A DNA stretch of 64,000 bases from Fictibacillus arsenicus (GCF_001642935.1 NZ_CP016761.1:3906001-3970000); one strand, 5' to 3'. Positions 53,996-63,240 are shown, counted from the first letter of the stretch. Numbers and translations: made by a program. Notes: generated by a model not told the origin, from the sequence alone.

Positions 53996-54472
53996 ATGTC
54001 AATCTATGATTTTCCTGTTGAAACGATAAAAGGTGATCAAACAAGTCTCGAGCCTTATAAAGGCAATGTCATATTAATTGTAAATACGGCAAGCAAGTGC
54101 GGATTTACGCCGCAATATCAAGGGCTTCAATCAATCTATGAGGCAAATAAGGATAGGGGATTCACAATTCTTGGGTTTCCTTGTAACCAATTTGGTGCAC
54201 AAGAGCCTGGGACAAGCGATGAAATACAAGAGTTTTGTGAGTTGAACTACGGAGTAAACTTCCCAATGTTTGCGAAAGTGAACGTGAATGGAGACGATGC
54301 GCATCCTCTTTTTAAACATTTAACAGCTGAAGCTCCAGGTATACTAGGTTCCAAAGCAATTAAATGGAACTTTACGAAGTTCCTTGTGGATCGTGATGGC
54401 CGCGTCGTAAAACGATATGCACCAACTGACAAACCTGAAACCATCGAAAAAGACATACAAGATTTGCTTTAA
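53996..54472 (+). CDS. Glutathione peroxidase family (BsaA-like) thiol peroxidase
   Basis: 158 residues. The catalytic Cys is in [12 protein letters not shown] near residue 36, followed by [14 protein letters not shown] with the Gln. [14 protein letters not shown] supplies the Trp-Asn. It reduces peroxides with thioredoxin or bacillithiol in bacilli rather than glutathione, by family knowledge. ATG 53996 follows AAAGGAGACATTAAA. A strong terminator follows. Confidence 0.93.
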   Translation: MSIYDFPVETIKGDQTSLEPYKGNVILIVNTASKCGFTPQYQGLQSIYEANKDRGFTILGFPCNQFGAQEPGTSDEIQEFCELNYGVNFPMFAKVNVNGDDAHPLFKHLTAEAPGILGSKAIKWNFTKFLVDRDGRVVKRYAPTDKPETIEKDIQDLL

Positions 54473-54474
54473 AA

Positions 54475-54522
54475 AAAGCTGTTCAAAGGAAAATTCCTCT
54501 GAACAGCTTCTTCTATTTTTTA
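54475..54522 (+). terminator. Terminator of the glutathione peroxidase gene
   Basis: AAGCTGTTCA and TGAACAGCTT pair with an inner AGGA/TCCT, followed by TCTTCTATTTTTT. Confidence 0.9.
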
Positions 54523-54532
54523 AAAGGCCTTT

Positions 54533-54752
54533 ATCTAAAAGATTGTTGCTTTTGGGTCATTTTTTTCTTCTCTTCATTGGTAGTTGATTGGAGTGCAAGG
54601 TGCGAGACTCCTGCGGGATCAGCGGGACAGGTGAGACTCCTAATGGTGCAAAGCGCCAAGGAGGCTCACCGCACGCCCCGCGGAAAGCGAGCATCCTGGA
54701 ACGGAAATTAACCACTTTCAAGAGCAACAAAGTTTGCGAAAACAGTCTTTTA
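54533..54752 (+). repeat. Intergenic hairpin repeat R6
   Basis: Core 54582-54713, forward, tip GGTGC-AAA-GCGCC flanked by CTCCT/AGGAG. Flanks ATCTAAAAGATTGTTGC and CAACAAAGTTTGCGAAAACAGTC are well kept. The right end (TCTTTTAAA) overlaps the stop codon of the YjiH-like gene, so the element reaches into its 3' end. Confidence 0.88.
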
Positions 54753-56120
54753 AAATAATAAATGCGCCATTCCTACAACGATCGGCAGGGAAATGAAAGT
54801 ACGCAAGAAAAAGATAATTACTAGATCTTTAAAGTTAACCGGTACTTTAGATGCTAATAACAGTCCGCCTACTTCAGACATATAGATTAACTGTACGACT
54901 GACATTGCCGCAATAACAAAACGCGTTAACTCACTTTCGATACCTGCACCAATAATGGACGGAAGGAACATGTCTGCAAATCCAATAACAATCGTCTGAG
55001 CTGCCTCAGATGCTTGCGGAACCTGCAGAAGTTCTAAAATCGGTACAAACGGAGCTCCAAGATATGAAAAGAATGGTGTGAACTCAGCAACGATCAGTGC
55101 TGATGTACCAATTGCCATTACAATCGGAACAACTCCCATCCACATATCGAGAACGTTTTGAATGCCTTCTTTTACTAAAGGTGCTGCTTTTCTGTTTTGA
55201 TGTGCACGATCTAATGCTTTTTTAAGACCAAAGCTAAACGGTGTTTCACCGCGAGGAATCACTTCATCTGCAACGTTTTCTTTCGCACCTTCATAGTACG
55301 TATCCGCTTTTCTTGATAGCGGCGGGATGCGGGGGATAATAATCGCACATGCTAACCCAGCTAAAACTACCGTTAAATAATAAGGAACGATCATATGAGC
55401 CAAATCTACCTGTGCAAGTACTACAATCGCAAAAGTAATTGATACAACCGAAAAGGTCGTTCCGATTACCGCTGCCTCACGCTTCGTATAATACCCTTCT
55501 TCATACTGCTTGTTCGTTAAAAGAACACCAATCGTTCCGTCTCCAAGCCAAGATGCCAAACAATCAATAGACGAACGGCCAGGAAGCTTAAACACGGGGC
55601 GCATAATTTTTACAAGCAATGCTCCGCAAAATTCAAGTAATCCAAAGTTAAATAATAATGGCAAGAATAACCCTGCAAATAAGAACACAGAAAATAATAC
55701 AGGGATTAGATCATACAGCAATAATTGTCCTGTGTTTTCTGACCAAACTGCTTCCGGTCCAAGCTTAAATAATGTCATCACCGCAAAGATCAACCCAAGA
55801 ACACGGATCAATTGCCATGCGATATTAACATTAAATAATGTGTTTAAAAAGGGGTTTCTGACGATCCCTTTTGGTTTTGCAAAGTACGTAATCAACGAAC
55901 CTAAAACTGTTATTGCAATAATAGCAGTCATGATTTGAGGAATAAAATCACCAATAGCATCTTGCAAGATTCCTGCAAGTATAGCTACGGGGATCGTAAT
56001 TTCCCCTTGATAAGAGATAGGAATCATAAATAGGAAGATACCAATTAAAGATGGAACGATAAACTTGCTATAGCTCTTCTGATTCATCTGGTTGTTAGAT
56101 TGCTGTTTTTGTAATTCCAT
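54750..56120 (-). CDS. YjiH-like nucleoside-recognition membrane protein
   Basis: 456 residues with about ten membrane segments. A nucleoside-recognition (Gate) domain lies near LASWLGDGTIGVLLTNKQYEEGYYTKREAAVIGTTFSVVS, and a second one near the C-terminus. Homologues are linked to transport but the substrate is unsettled. A cre-like site lies just upstream (56145-56161). The stop codon lies within the end of repeat R6. Confidence 0.82.
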   Translation of the reverse strand: MELQKQQSNNQMNQKSYSKFIVPSLIGIFLFMIPISYQGEITIPVAILAGILQDAIGDFIPQIMTAIIAITVLGSLITYFAKPKGIVRNPFLNTLFNVNIAWQLIRVLGLIFAVMTLFKLGPEAVWSENTGQLLLYDLIPVLFSVFLFAGLFLPLLFNFGLLEFCGALLVKIMRPVFKLPGRSSIDCLASWLGDGTIGVLLTNKQYEEGYYTKREAAVIGTTFSVVSITFAIVVLAQVDLAHMIVPYYLTVVLAGLACAIIIPRIPPLSRKADTYYEGAKENVADEVIPRGETPFSFGLKKALDRAHQNRKAAPLVKEGIQNVLDMWMGVVPIVMAIGTSALIVAEFTPFFSYLGAPFVPILELLQVPQASEAAQTIVIGFADMFLPSIIGAGIESELTRFVIAAMSVVQLIYMSEVGGLLLASKVPVNFKDLVIIFFLRTFISLPIVVGMAHLLF

Positions 56121-56144
56121 GATGCAGTGCCTCTCTTTCTAAAA

Positions 56145-56161
56145 TGTAAAGCGCTTTCATA
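56145..56161 (-). promoter_or_regulatory. cre-like site before the YjiH-like gene
   Basis: On the minus strand ATGAAAGCGCTTTACA carries the strong cre core AAAGCGCTTT and fits TGNAARCGNWWW perfectly on its left. CcpA control is likely. It lies about 25 bases upstream of the start. Confidence 0.55.
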
Positions 56162-56267
56162 TACTTTCCATTACCAAGTATATGTGGTTTTGATAGTTTT
56201 CGCAAATTTATAAATAATCTAAAGACTTATAGAATTGTATACAATGAACGTAGATTTTTTCCCGTTT

Positions 56268-56963
56268 TCATGAAAGATCTAAACCCTTTTTTAACTCTAG
56301 AAGCTCGTCAGGCTTAAGTTCTCTCCACTTTCCAGCTTCCAATGTATGAAGATGTATATTCATAATGCGTATACGTTCCAGTTTCTCTACTTCATATCCG
56401 AGGGTCTTGCACATTCTTCTGATCTGCCGGTTCAACCCTTGAGTAAGAGTTATTCGAAACACATATTTACTGACAAACATTGTTTTTGCCGGTCTTGTTA
56501 TTGTGTTAAGAACAGGAACACCCTCTCCCAATTTTTGAAGAAAAAGCTCCGTTACAGGCTGATTCAGAGTCACTTCATACTCTTTTTCATGACCAAAGTC
56601 AGATTGGGAGATACGATTTGCAAACTCCCCGTCATTTGTAAGCAGAATCAACCCTTGAGAAGCTTTATCTAACCGTCCAACCGGAAAAACACGGTCAGGC
56701 ACTTTTACACACTCCAGGATATTTCCTTTTATATCAGGGTTAGCTGTACATGTAATGCCAACTGGCTTATTAAAAGCGAGATATATTGAAGCTTTTTTTG
56801 TAGGAATAGGCTTATGATCAATTAGTACTGTATCGCCTTCATCTACTTCTGTATCTTTATTGCAAACAACGCCATTCACCGTAATACGGCCGTTTTCTAA
56901 AAGACGCTTAACTTCCCGCCTGGAACAATATCCTGTCAAACTTATATACTTTTGAATTCGCAT
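56268..56963 (-). CDS. rluF: 23S rRNA pseudouridine synthase, RluF/RsuA family
   Basis: 231 residues. An S4 domain at the N-terminus (MRIQKYISLTGYCSRREVKRLLENGRITVNG) is followed by the catalytic domain with the Asp in VGRLDKASQGLILLTNDGE near residue 105. GLNRQIRRMCKTLGYEVEKLERIRI is the family motif III. It modifies uridine in 23S rRNA, as in RluF, or perhaps as RluB. ATG 56963 follows GAGGACATTC. Confidence 0.88.
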   Translation of the reverse strand: MRIQKYISLTGYCSRREVKRLLENGRITVNGVVCNKDTEVDEGDTVLIDHKPIPTKKASIYLAFNKPVGITCTANPDIKGNILECVKVPDRVFPVGRLDKASQGLILLTNDGEFANRISQSDFGHEKEYEVTLNQPVTELFLQKLGEGVPVLNTITRPAKTMFVSKYVFRITLTQGLNRQIRRMCKTLGYEVEKLERIRIMNIHLHTLEAGKWRELKPDELLELKKGLDLS

Positions 56964-57042
56964 GAATGTCCTCACTTCATCGTTGCTTTATGCACAACAG
57001 TTTATAATTATAACTGTAATTGAATATATTTTCGATACTTTT

Positions 57043-57080
57043 TATAAATATCCAATATTTTTCTCTAATTATAAATATCC
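57043..57080. repeat. Two direct copies of TATAAATATCC
   Basis: TATAAATATCC occurs at 57043-57053 and 57070-57080, in an AT-rich stretch between the pseudouridine synthase and acetyltransferase genes. A nearby TTATAATTATAA (57002-57013) is palindromic. Possibly regulatory; no factor recognised. Confidence 0.35.
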
Positions 57081-57179
57081 TATCACGGATAGTGCTTTTT
57101 ATCAGAATATTACTATAAATAACTTTTCAAGTTTCTTCTTTAACTTGTAAAATGTAGATTGAAAGGGAGGCTGTACAGT

Positions 57180-58331
57180 ATGCAATTAAGAAAAATAAAA
57201 GAAGAAGAATTTGATAAAGCTATCCAACTCTCTGAATACGCATTTCAATACAAAGTAAAAAAAGAGGATCTGCCTAAACGATATGAGATGCTGAAGCGGC
57301 ATGAAATTTGGGGAGAATTTGAAAACGAAGAATTAATATCGAAGTTGCATATTCTTTCCCTGGAAATAATCATAGAAAATTGTCGATTCTCCATGGGAGG
57401 ATTAGCAGGAGTTGCTACATGGCCTGAGCATAGAAGAAAAGGTTCTGTAACACGCCTGCTAAATAAAGCACTACTCGCGATGAAGGATAAAGGGCAGACA
57501 ATCAGCTTGCTGCATCCTTTTAACATTCCGTTTTATCGCAGGTTCGGATGGGAACTGACAGCTTCAGTTAATAAGTATACGATCGAAAAAAATGATTTAT
57601 ATCGTTATGAGGATGTTCCAGGGATTGTATTCAGGCTTAACCAAGAAGACGGGAACTCTCTTTTAAATACGGTTTATGAGAAATGGTTTGCGAAATACAA
57701 TCATTTACTGATTCGTCCTGACTATTGGTGGAATAATTACGTATTCACAGATGGATACAACCGAATCGTTTATAAAGATGAAAAGGGAGAACCTCAAGGC
57801 TATTTATGCTGTAAGGCTGCAGACAAATTGCTGGATGTTCAAGAGTTTGTGTATGTAACTGAAGACGCCAGACGAGCTCTATGGAACTTTATCTGTCAGC
57901 ATGATTCAATGGTTGATAAAGTGAAAATCATTGCACCAGCACATGACCAGCTTCCTTATTTATTGAATAACCCAAGGATTCATCAAGAGCATTATCCTTA
58001 TTTTATGGCTCGAATTGTGGATGTTGAAGAATTTTTAAAACAGTATCCTTTTATAATAATAGATTCCCCTCTATCTATTACGGTTACCGATGAAAAAGCA
58101 GAGTGGAATAACAGAACCTATTTCATTTCTCAAAATGGGATTGCTTCTCAACCAAGAAGCGAGAAAGGCAAGCTCAGCATGGATGTACAAACGCTGACAG
58201 CAGTCTTTCTAGGTTCTCAAAAACCTGCCTTTTTACATGAATGTGGCAAGATAAAAGGTAAAGAGGAAGACGTTATCCAACTCGAAAAGAGCATCACAAA
58301 GCTTCCTGCAGCCTTTATTGATTTCTTTTAA
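57180..58331 (+). CDS. Eis-like GNAT acetyltransferase
   Basis: 383 residues. The N-terminal GNAT half contains the acetyl-CoA motif GVATWPEHRRKGSVTRLLNKALLAMKD near residue 75. A second GNAT half and an SCP2-like C-terminal domain (LSITVTDEKAEWNNRTYFIS, LTAVFLGSQKPAFL) follow. This domain order is that of the Eis family, which acetylates aminoglycosides or protein lysines. ATG 57180, ten bases after GGGAGG, is chosen over a start at 57159 that lies before that site. Function here is unknown. Confidence 0.85.
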   Translation: MQLRKIKEEEFDKAIQLSEYAFQYKVKKEDLPKRYEMLKRHEIWGEFENEELISKLHILSLEIIIENCRFSMGGLAGVATWPEHRRKGSVTRLLNKALLAMKDKGQTISLLHPFNIPFYRRFGWELTASVNKYTIEKNDLYRYEDVPGIVFRLNQEDGNSLLNTVYEKWFAKYNHLLIRPDYWWNNYVFTDGYNRIVYKDEKGEPQGYLCCKAADKLLDVQEFVYVTEDARRALWNFICQHDSMVDKVKIIAPAHDQLPYLLNNPRIHQEHYPYFMARIVDVEEFLKQYPFIIIDSPLSITVTDEKAEWNNRTYFISQNGIASQPRSEKGKLSMDVQTLTAVFLGSQKPAFLHECGKIKGKEEDVIQLEKSITKLPAAFIDFF

Positions 58332-58380
58332 TAACATTCACGCCTCATCCTCCATGGGATGGGGCTTTCATATTTGAGAT

Positions 58381-58405
58381 GTTTCAGGTTAATACTATAG
58401 GGAAT
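58381..58405 (+). promoter_or_regulatory. Sigma-B-type promoter of the small protein gene
   Basis: GTTTCA at 58381-58386, a 13-base spacer and GGGAAT at 58400-58405, close to the GTTTAA-N12-14-GGGTAT consensus, 70 bases upstream of the gene. Confidence 0.6.
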
Positions 58406-58474
58406 TGAAATATACCGGTCATTTCCGGCTGATCATCATGAATTTTTGTTATTTTTAAAGGAGGCTAAAATCTT

Positions 58475-58648
58475 ATGAGCGATAAAAATAAACAATCCGA
58501 AAAAGTAGCTGAAGTAAATTATGAGCCTAATAAGAAAAATAAATCAGACACAGAGAAAAACTTAGAAACTGTCCATGAGCAAATCAATGATACTTTTAAT
58601 CAAGGAACAATTGATGAAAAGAAAAAACAAGAGAAGAAAAAAGATTGA
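58475..58648 (+). CDS. Small charged hydrophilic protein
   Basis: 57 residues. About one third of residues are Lys or Glu (SDKNKQSEKVAEVNYEPNKK and EKKKQEKKKD), with no hydrophobic core, and it is likely disordered. ATG 58475 follows AAAGGAGG at a good distance, and a strong terminator follows. The upstream promoter has the sigma-B pattern, so this may be a general stress peptide. Family not recognised. Confidence 0.72.
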   Translation: MSDKNKQSEKVAEVNYEPNKKNKSDTEKNLETVHEQINDTFNQGTIDEKKKQEKKKD

Positions 58649-58659
58649 CCAAACTATAA

Positions 58660-58694
58660 ATGACCTGCTTGATCGTTAAGCGGGTCATTTTTTT
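58660..58694 (+). terminator. Terminator of the small protein gene
   Basis: AATGACCTGCTT and AAGCGGGTCATT pair with one G-T wobble around a short loop, followed by T7. Confidence 0.85.
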
Positions 58695-58788
58695 ATTAGA
58701 AATATGCGTTTGTACCCCGTCATCAATCCATACGAAACCTGGCAGTTGTTAATACAATAAAGTATTACACACCAGGAAGGATGTCAGG

Positions 58789-60057
58789 ATGACCCAAATT
58801 AAAAGACAAGCTTCAATTACAATCCTTGGCAGTGGTGGTGGTGTTGCAAAAGCAATATTATCGATTTTGAACCATGCTGTAAAAGATAATAAAGACCCAT
58901 TATATGAGTTGCTTAAGACCTCAGAAATTCATCTGATTGATATCGAACAAAAGACACTGTATTATTATCAAAATCTATTTCCTAACTTAAGCAATAAAAT
59001 TTATTTATACGAACAAGATTTAAAGGACTTAACCTTGTTCAAAGAACATCTGCAGAAGACAAAGGCTACGATTGTTATCGATGCCTCATGGGCTGATACG
59101 ATTGAGATGCTTACTTGCTGTAACGAGTTAGGAGTTTCTTATGTTAATTCTGCATTAGAAAACGTAGAAGTTGATGAAGATGAGACTCTCTACGGATTCC
59201 CATTATCCGAACGCTTTAACCGATTTGAAGATAAAAAAGAACAATTCAACAACACAAAAGCAATTGTTGGCTCAGGAATGAACCCGGGCGTTGTCCAATG
59301 GATGGCTCACGAGCTTATTAAGAAACACGTGGACAACCCTCCACTAGCCTGTTATATTGTCGAGCACGACACTTCATTTTTCAGCGATAAAAACTTAGTA
59401 AAAAAGGACACCATTTATACTTCATGGTCTGTTGAATGTTTTCTTGATGAAGCCATACTAAGCTATCCGATGTTTGTTTCACATCATCTGCCACTATATA
59501 TGTATGATGAAGTTTACAATACAGAATTCACAGTCAAACTAGGCAATAAAAAGTTTCAAGGCTGCCTTATGCCTCACGAAGAAGTGCTTTCTCTTGGTAA
59601 ACTCTACGATATGGAACTCGGTTTTATTTATCGTGTAAGTGAACATACAACAAAACTCATAAGGGACAACCTTTACCGGGTAGATGACTTATGGGAATGG
59701 GAACATCAGCTTTTGGACCCTGAAATCGGGCAAATAGACGGCGAGGATCTTATCGGTGTTCTTCTCGTTTTTGAAGACCATGAAGAATATATCTATAACG
59801 TAATGAATACAAAACAGATCTACCCAATATACAAAACGAATGCCACGTACTTTCAAGTAGCCTGCGGTCTATACGGAGGATTGGCCAGCCTGCTGTTAGA
59901 TCCCATCCCTAATGGTGCTCATTACGTGGATGAGCTCCTGTTGCATTCAAACATCAAATATGGAGAATATTTGTCTTATTACATGCAGGATTTTGTTACA
60001 GGTAAAAATGAAACCTCTGATGGGTTGCTTCATCAGCGGATTAAAAGAATAACGTAA
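58789..60057 (+). CDS. Saccharopine dehydrogenase-like NAD(P)-binding protein
   Basis: 422 residues. ITILGSGGGVAKAIL opens a Rossmann domain. VIDASWADTIEMLTCCNELGVSYVNSA and then IVGSGMNPGVVQWMA continue the saccharopine dehydrogenase/homospermidine synthase type. It lacks no obvious domain. The substrate is unknown: homospermidine synthase and lysine-catabolic enzymes share the fold. The start follows AGGAAGGATGTCAGG. Monocistronic. Confidence 0.82.
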   Translation: MTQIKRQASITILGSGGGVAKAILSILNHAVKDNKDPLYELLKTSEIHLIDIEQKTLYYYQNLFPNLSNKIYLYEQDLKDLTLFKEHLQKTKATIVIDASWADTIEMLTCCNELGVSYVNSALENVEVDEDETLYGFPLSERFNRFEDKKEQFNNTKAIVGSGMNPGVVQWMAHELIKKHVDNPPLACYIVEHDTSFFSDKNLVKKDTIYTSWSVECFLDEAILSYPMFVSHHLPLYMYDEVYNTEFTVKLGNKKFQGCLMPHEEVLSLGKLYDMELGFIYRVSEHTTKLIRDNLYRVDDLWEWEHQLLDPEIGQIDGEDLIGVLLVFEDHEEYIYNVMNTKQIYPIYKTNATYFQVACGLYGGLASLLLDPIPNGAHYVDELLLHSNIKYGEYLSYYMQDFVTGKNETSDGLLHQRIKRIT

Positions 60058-60060
60058 TGA

Positions 60061-60096
60061 TAGAAGCCTCCCTTCATGAAGAGAGGTTTCTTTTAA
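60061..60096. terminator. Bidirectional terminator
   Basis: GAAGCCTCCCTTC and GAAGAGAGGTTTC pair with small mismatches, with TTTTA on the plus strand. Confidence 0.75.
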
Positions 60097-60100
60097 TGAT

Positions 60101-60754
60101 TTAGTTTCTAAACTGATGAGGGAACTGCTTCATAATACCGTTCGTAATTTCGTCTCCAAGCATAACGATATGATTTTTCCCTTTATCAAAAACAACAATT
60201 TCCCCAGCCCAGTCTTTATTTAAAAAGGCTGCAACCTCATCCGTTAAAAGCTGTAAATGCATATACAGCAGATCTTTTATCTCTTGCTCTGCCCAGTTGG
60301 GGTTTGCCTTACTTAAAAACTTTGCGATATCATCAGCGTTTCGGTACCATTCTTTATTGTACTTTTCTGCATTAACTTTATCGCCTTTACTTAAAGCATC
60401 TACCAGTTGTCCTGCAATAACAATATGTTCTGTAAGTAATTTAGTCAGCTGATTTCCTGCTGCATCGCCATAATAAGGTTTTATTGAATTACCGATATCA
60501 GCTTGGTTTTGCAATAATCTTTTCAAAACGGCATCTTTATTTGGATGTCCAGACAAAGCACTTTGAATATAGCTTCTTGTCCAATAAACATGATCTTTCC
60601 AAAGTCTTCTTTGGGTAGAATACAGATTCATTGCATTCTGGCTATAGCAAGGTCCCTGGTCGCGTTTTGCTTTTGCATCTGCTTGAAGCGGTGTTGAAAA
60701 TACAGGGAATGCTATTGCTAACACCATAATTATTGATATGATTTTTTTCCTCAT
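60101..60754 (-). CDS. Secreted helical protein of unknown function
   Basis: 217 residues. The signal peptide ends near ADAKA at residue 29. The rest is a helical bundle (MNLYSTQRRLWKDHVYWTRSY, then TKLLTEHIVIAGQLVDALSKG, then LYMHLQLLTDEVAAFL). Repeated His and Glu spacing in the helices (DHVYW, EHIV, MHLQ) might bind a metal, in the manner of a four-helix bundle. No family recognised. It lies alone between a terminator and repeat R7. Confidence 0.7.
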   Translation of the reverse strand: MRKKIISIIMVLAIAFPVFSTPLQADAKAKRDQGPCYSQNAMNLYSTQRRLWKDHVYWTRSYIQSALSGHPNKDAVLKRLLQNQADIGNSIKPYYGDAAGNQLTKLLTEHIVIAGQLVDALSKGDKVNAEKYNKEWYRNADDIAKFLSKANPNWAEQEIKDLLYMHLQLLTDEVAAFLNKDWAGEIVVFDKGKNHIVMLGDEITNGIMKQFPHQFRN

Positions 60755-60823
60755 AAAATCTCTCCTTAAATTTTAATCCTACATAGGTAGTTTGGATAAA
60801 TCTTTTCATTTCATTCTTTTGAC

Positions 60824-61080
60824 AAGACTGTTTTCGTAAAATGGTTGCTAGTGGAAGTAGTTGATTTCCGCTCCAAGTTGCTCGCTTTCTGCGAGGGGTA
60901 AGGTGAGCTAGCTTCTGAGCCTGTGGAGTCTCCCTGTCCCGCTGATCCCTCAGGACAAGGAAGGCTTCAACAGCGTTACATCGCACGAAGAAAATGTGAT
61001 TTTCATTTTCGAGGAGTCTCGCACCTTCCACTCCAAACAACTTGTCAATGAAGTGTCTTCACAAAAAAGAATAATACGCA
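60824..61080 (-). repeat. Intergenic hairpin repeat R7 (long, divergent form)
   Basis: Core 60858-61044, reverse orientation. The tip has diverged (GTGAGCTAGCTTCTGAGCC), but the ends and the extra block of about 60 bases found in R1 (CGCACGAAGAAAATGTGATT and onward to CGAGGAGTCTCGC) are kept. It fills the gap before the catalase gene. Confidence 0.82.
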
Positions 61081-61103
61081 AAAATCTTTTAAGATCCTTT
61101 GAC

Positions 61104-61132
61104 ATAAAAAAAACAGCTCCATAATTGAAGCT
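61104..61132 (-). terminator. Catalase gene terminator
   Basis: CAGCT and AGCTG form a short stem. On the minus strand T8 follows. Confidence 0.65.
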
Positions 61133-61150
61133 GCCATCATCTCTTTAATT

Positions 61151-63196
61151 TTACATAATCTTTCTGTCCCAATGACGATGAGCTGCAATAGCATCAGCAA
61201 ATCGTTCTGCGAAGTCATTCATGTCATCACTGCTTACTACTCCTGCATCATCCATTATTTCGGCTTCTTTCAGCAATAAAGCACCTTCGTGTGTAGCTCC
61301 GATCGGTTTATAGTGTGCGTACGCTTCGTTAATAAAGTGCATTGCATTCTTCTTGAATTTGGCATCCGTACTGCCGCCTGCAAGATAAATCGCGTCAAAC
61401 AATACCGAGGATGCAGTCAAAAATGTATGCTTGACTTCGATTTCGGCATCATCACCAGCCATTGGTTTCCCTAATTTATCACTAATGCACTCTGCCTGAA
61501 TCCCTTTAGCTTTTAAAGCTTTTAGTACAGCAGAGACTTCTTTAGCGTTCATTTCATTGCCAACAATAACTCCAACTTTACGTGTGCTTGGGTTCTTCTT
61601 CGTATTAAGCTGGCTTAATGCAGGGGAAGATTTCGTAACTTCGGACTCTTTACCTGCAGGTGGTTCTGCTCCAATTGCTTCAGCAAATGTTGCTGCAAGT
61701 TCTGAGCTGACGTTCGCAAACATGTCAACAACTTGCTGCCGAACGGATTTGCTCTTTACTTTCCCTAGTTCAAAGCTAAACGCATTTTTTAAATGCTGTT
61801 TCTCTGGTTCACTCATACTGTTCCAGAAAAGTGTAGCTTGAGAGAAGTGATCTTTAAAGCTTTCACTTCTGCTGCGTACCTTTCTGCCTTCTATTTTTTC
61901 TTGGTAATGAACATATCCCCCTTCCTCTTCGGTTGCCGGTGACGGCGTGTTAGCGGCCAGGGAGTTTTTGTGGTAGCTTACTTGCCCTCTATTTATTGTC
62001 TGACGCCCAAAACCATCCCTTTGATTGTTATGAAACGGACAAACCGGACGATTGATTGGGAGTTCATGAAAATTCGGACCGCCAAGACGAAGTAATTGTG
62101 TATCAGTATAGGAAAATAAACGCCCCTGAAGCAGAGGGTCATTTGAAAAATCGATACCCGGCACTACATGACCAGGATGGAAAGCAACCTGTTCCGTTTC
62201 CGCAAATACATTATCTACGTTTCGGTTCAAGGTCATTTTCCCAACTATTTTTACCGGAACATCTTCTTCCGGCCATAATTTCGTAGGATCAAGAATATCA
62301 AAATCAAAATTGAACTCATCTTCTTCCGCGATTATTTGCAGTCCTAATTCATACTCCGGATAATCACCGTTTTCAATCGATTCCCAGAGGTCACGTCGGT
62401 GGAAGTCAGCATCCTTTCCTGATATTTTTTGAGCTTCATCCCATACCAGAGAATGTGTGCCTAGTACAGGCTTCCAGTGGAATTTTACAAAATGAGCTTT
62501 TCCTTGATCGTTAACAAGACGGAACGTATGTACACCGAACCCTTCCATCATGCGAAAACTTCTCGGAATAGCGCGATCAGACATCGCCCACATAACCATA
62601 TGTGCAGATTCTTGATTGTTCGCAACAAAATCCCAGAACGTGTCATGAGCGCTTGCTGCTTGCGGCATCTCATTATGCGGCTCTGGTTTTAACGCATGAA
62701 CCAAATCTGGAAATTTTATAGCATCCTGTATAAAAAAGACTGGGATATTATTGCCGACAAGGTCATAATTCCCTTCTTCTGTATAAAATTTCGTTGCGAA
62801 GCCGCGGGCATCACGCACTGTTTCAGCAGAGCCGCGTGAACCAGCAACAGTTGAAAAACGGACAAAAGTTGATGTCTTTTTAGAAGTATCCTGCAGAAAA
62901 TTCGCCTTAGTAAATTCCTTTAAAGACTCATATAGTTCAAATTCTCCATGAGCTGCAAAGCCCCGCGCATGTACAATTCTTTCTGGAATTCGTTCATGGT
63001 CAAAGTGTGTCATTTTTTCCCGGAAGTGAAAATCCTCCATTAAAGTTGGTCCACGTTCACCCGCTTTAAGAGAAAACTCATCCTCCGATACTTTTAAACC
63101 TTGATTTGTCGTCAGCTTCTTGCCTTCATCATCTACACGAAATTGTTCCAGTTGTTCGTCCTTAGTGTTTCCACTCATTTTACTCTTTTCGCTCAT
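61151..63196 (-). CDS. katE: Large-subunit catalase (clade 2, KatE type)
   Basis: 681 residues. The catalase core has the catalytic His in RIVHARGFAAHGEFE near residue 78, the Asn in NNIPVFFIQDA, and the heme Tyr in GRLFSYTDTQLLRLGG near 370. The C-terminal 150 residues form the DJ-1/PfpI-like domain of large catalases (VGVIVGNEMNAKEVSAVLKAL, AIYLAGGSTDAKF). It destroys hydrogen peroxide, mainly in stationary phase or stress. The promoter 63241-63266 is of sigma-B type, as for B. subtilis katE. It is monocistronic. Confidence 0.95.
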   Translation of the reverse strand: MSEKSKMSGNTKDEQLEQFRVDDEGKKLTTNQGLKVSEDEFSLKAGERGPTLMEDFHFREKMTHFDHERIPERIVHARGFAAHGEFELYESLKEFTKANFLQDTSKKTSTFVRFSTVAGSRGSAETVRDARGFATKFYTEEGNYDLVGNNIPVFFIQDAIKFPDLVHALKPEPHNEMPQAASAHDTFWDFVANNQESAHMVMWAMSDRAIPRSFRMMEGFGVHTFRLVNDQGKAHFVKFHWKPVLGTHSLVWDEAQKISGKDADFHRRDLWESIENGDYPEYELGLQIIAEEDEFNFDFDILDPTKLWPEEDVPVKIVGKMTLNRNVDNVFAETEQVAFHPGHVVPGIDFSNDPLLQGRLFSYTDTQLLRLGGPNFHELPINRPVCPFHNNQRDGFGRQTINRGQVSYHKNSLAANTPSPATEEEGGYVHYQEKIEGRKVRSRSESFKDHFSQATLFWNSMSEPEKQHLKNAFSFELGKVKSKSVRQQVVDMFANVSSELAATFAEAIGAEPPAGKESEVTKSSPALSQLNTKKNPSTRKVGVIVGNEMNAKEVSAVLKALKAKGIQAECISDKLGKPMAGDDAEIEVKHTFLTASSVLFDAIYLAGGSTDAKFKKNAMHFINEAYAHYKPIGATHEGALLLKEAEIMDDAGVVSSDDMNDFAERFADAIAAHRHWDRKIM

Positions 63197-63240
63197 TCAA
63201 CTGTTCCTCTCTGTAAGTTTTTTAACTTCACATAAGAACC

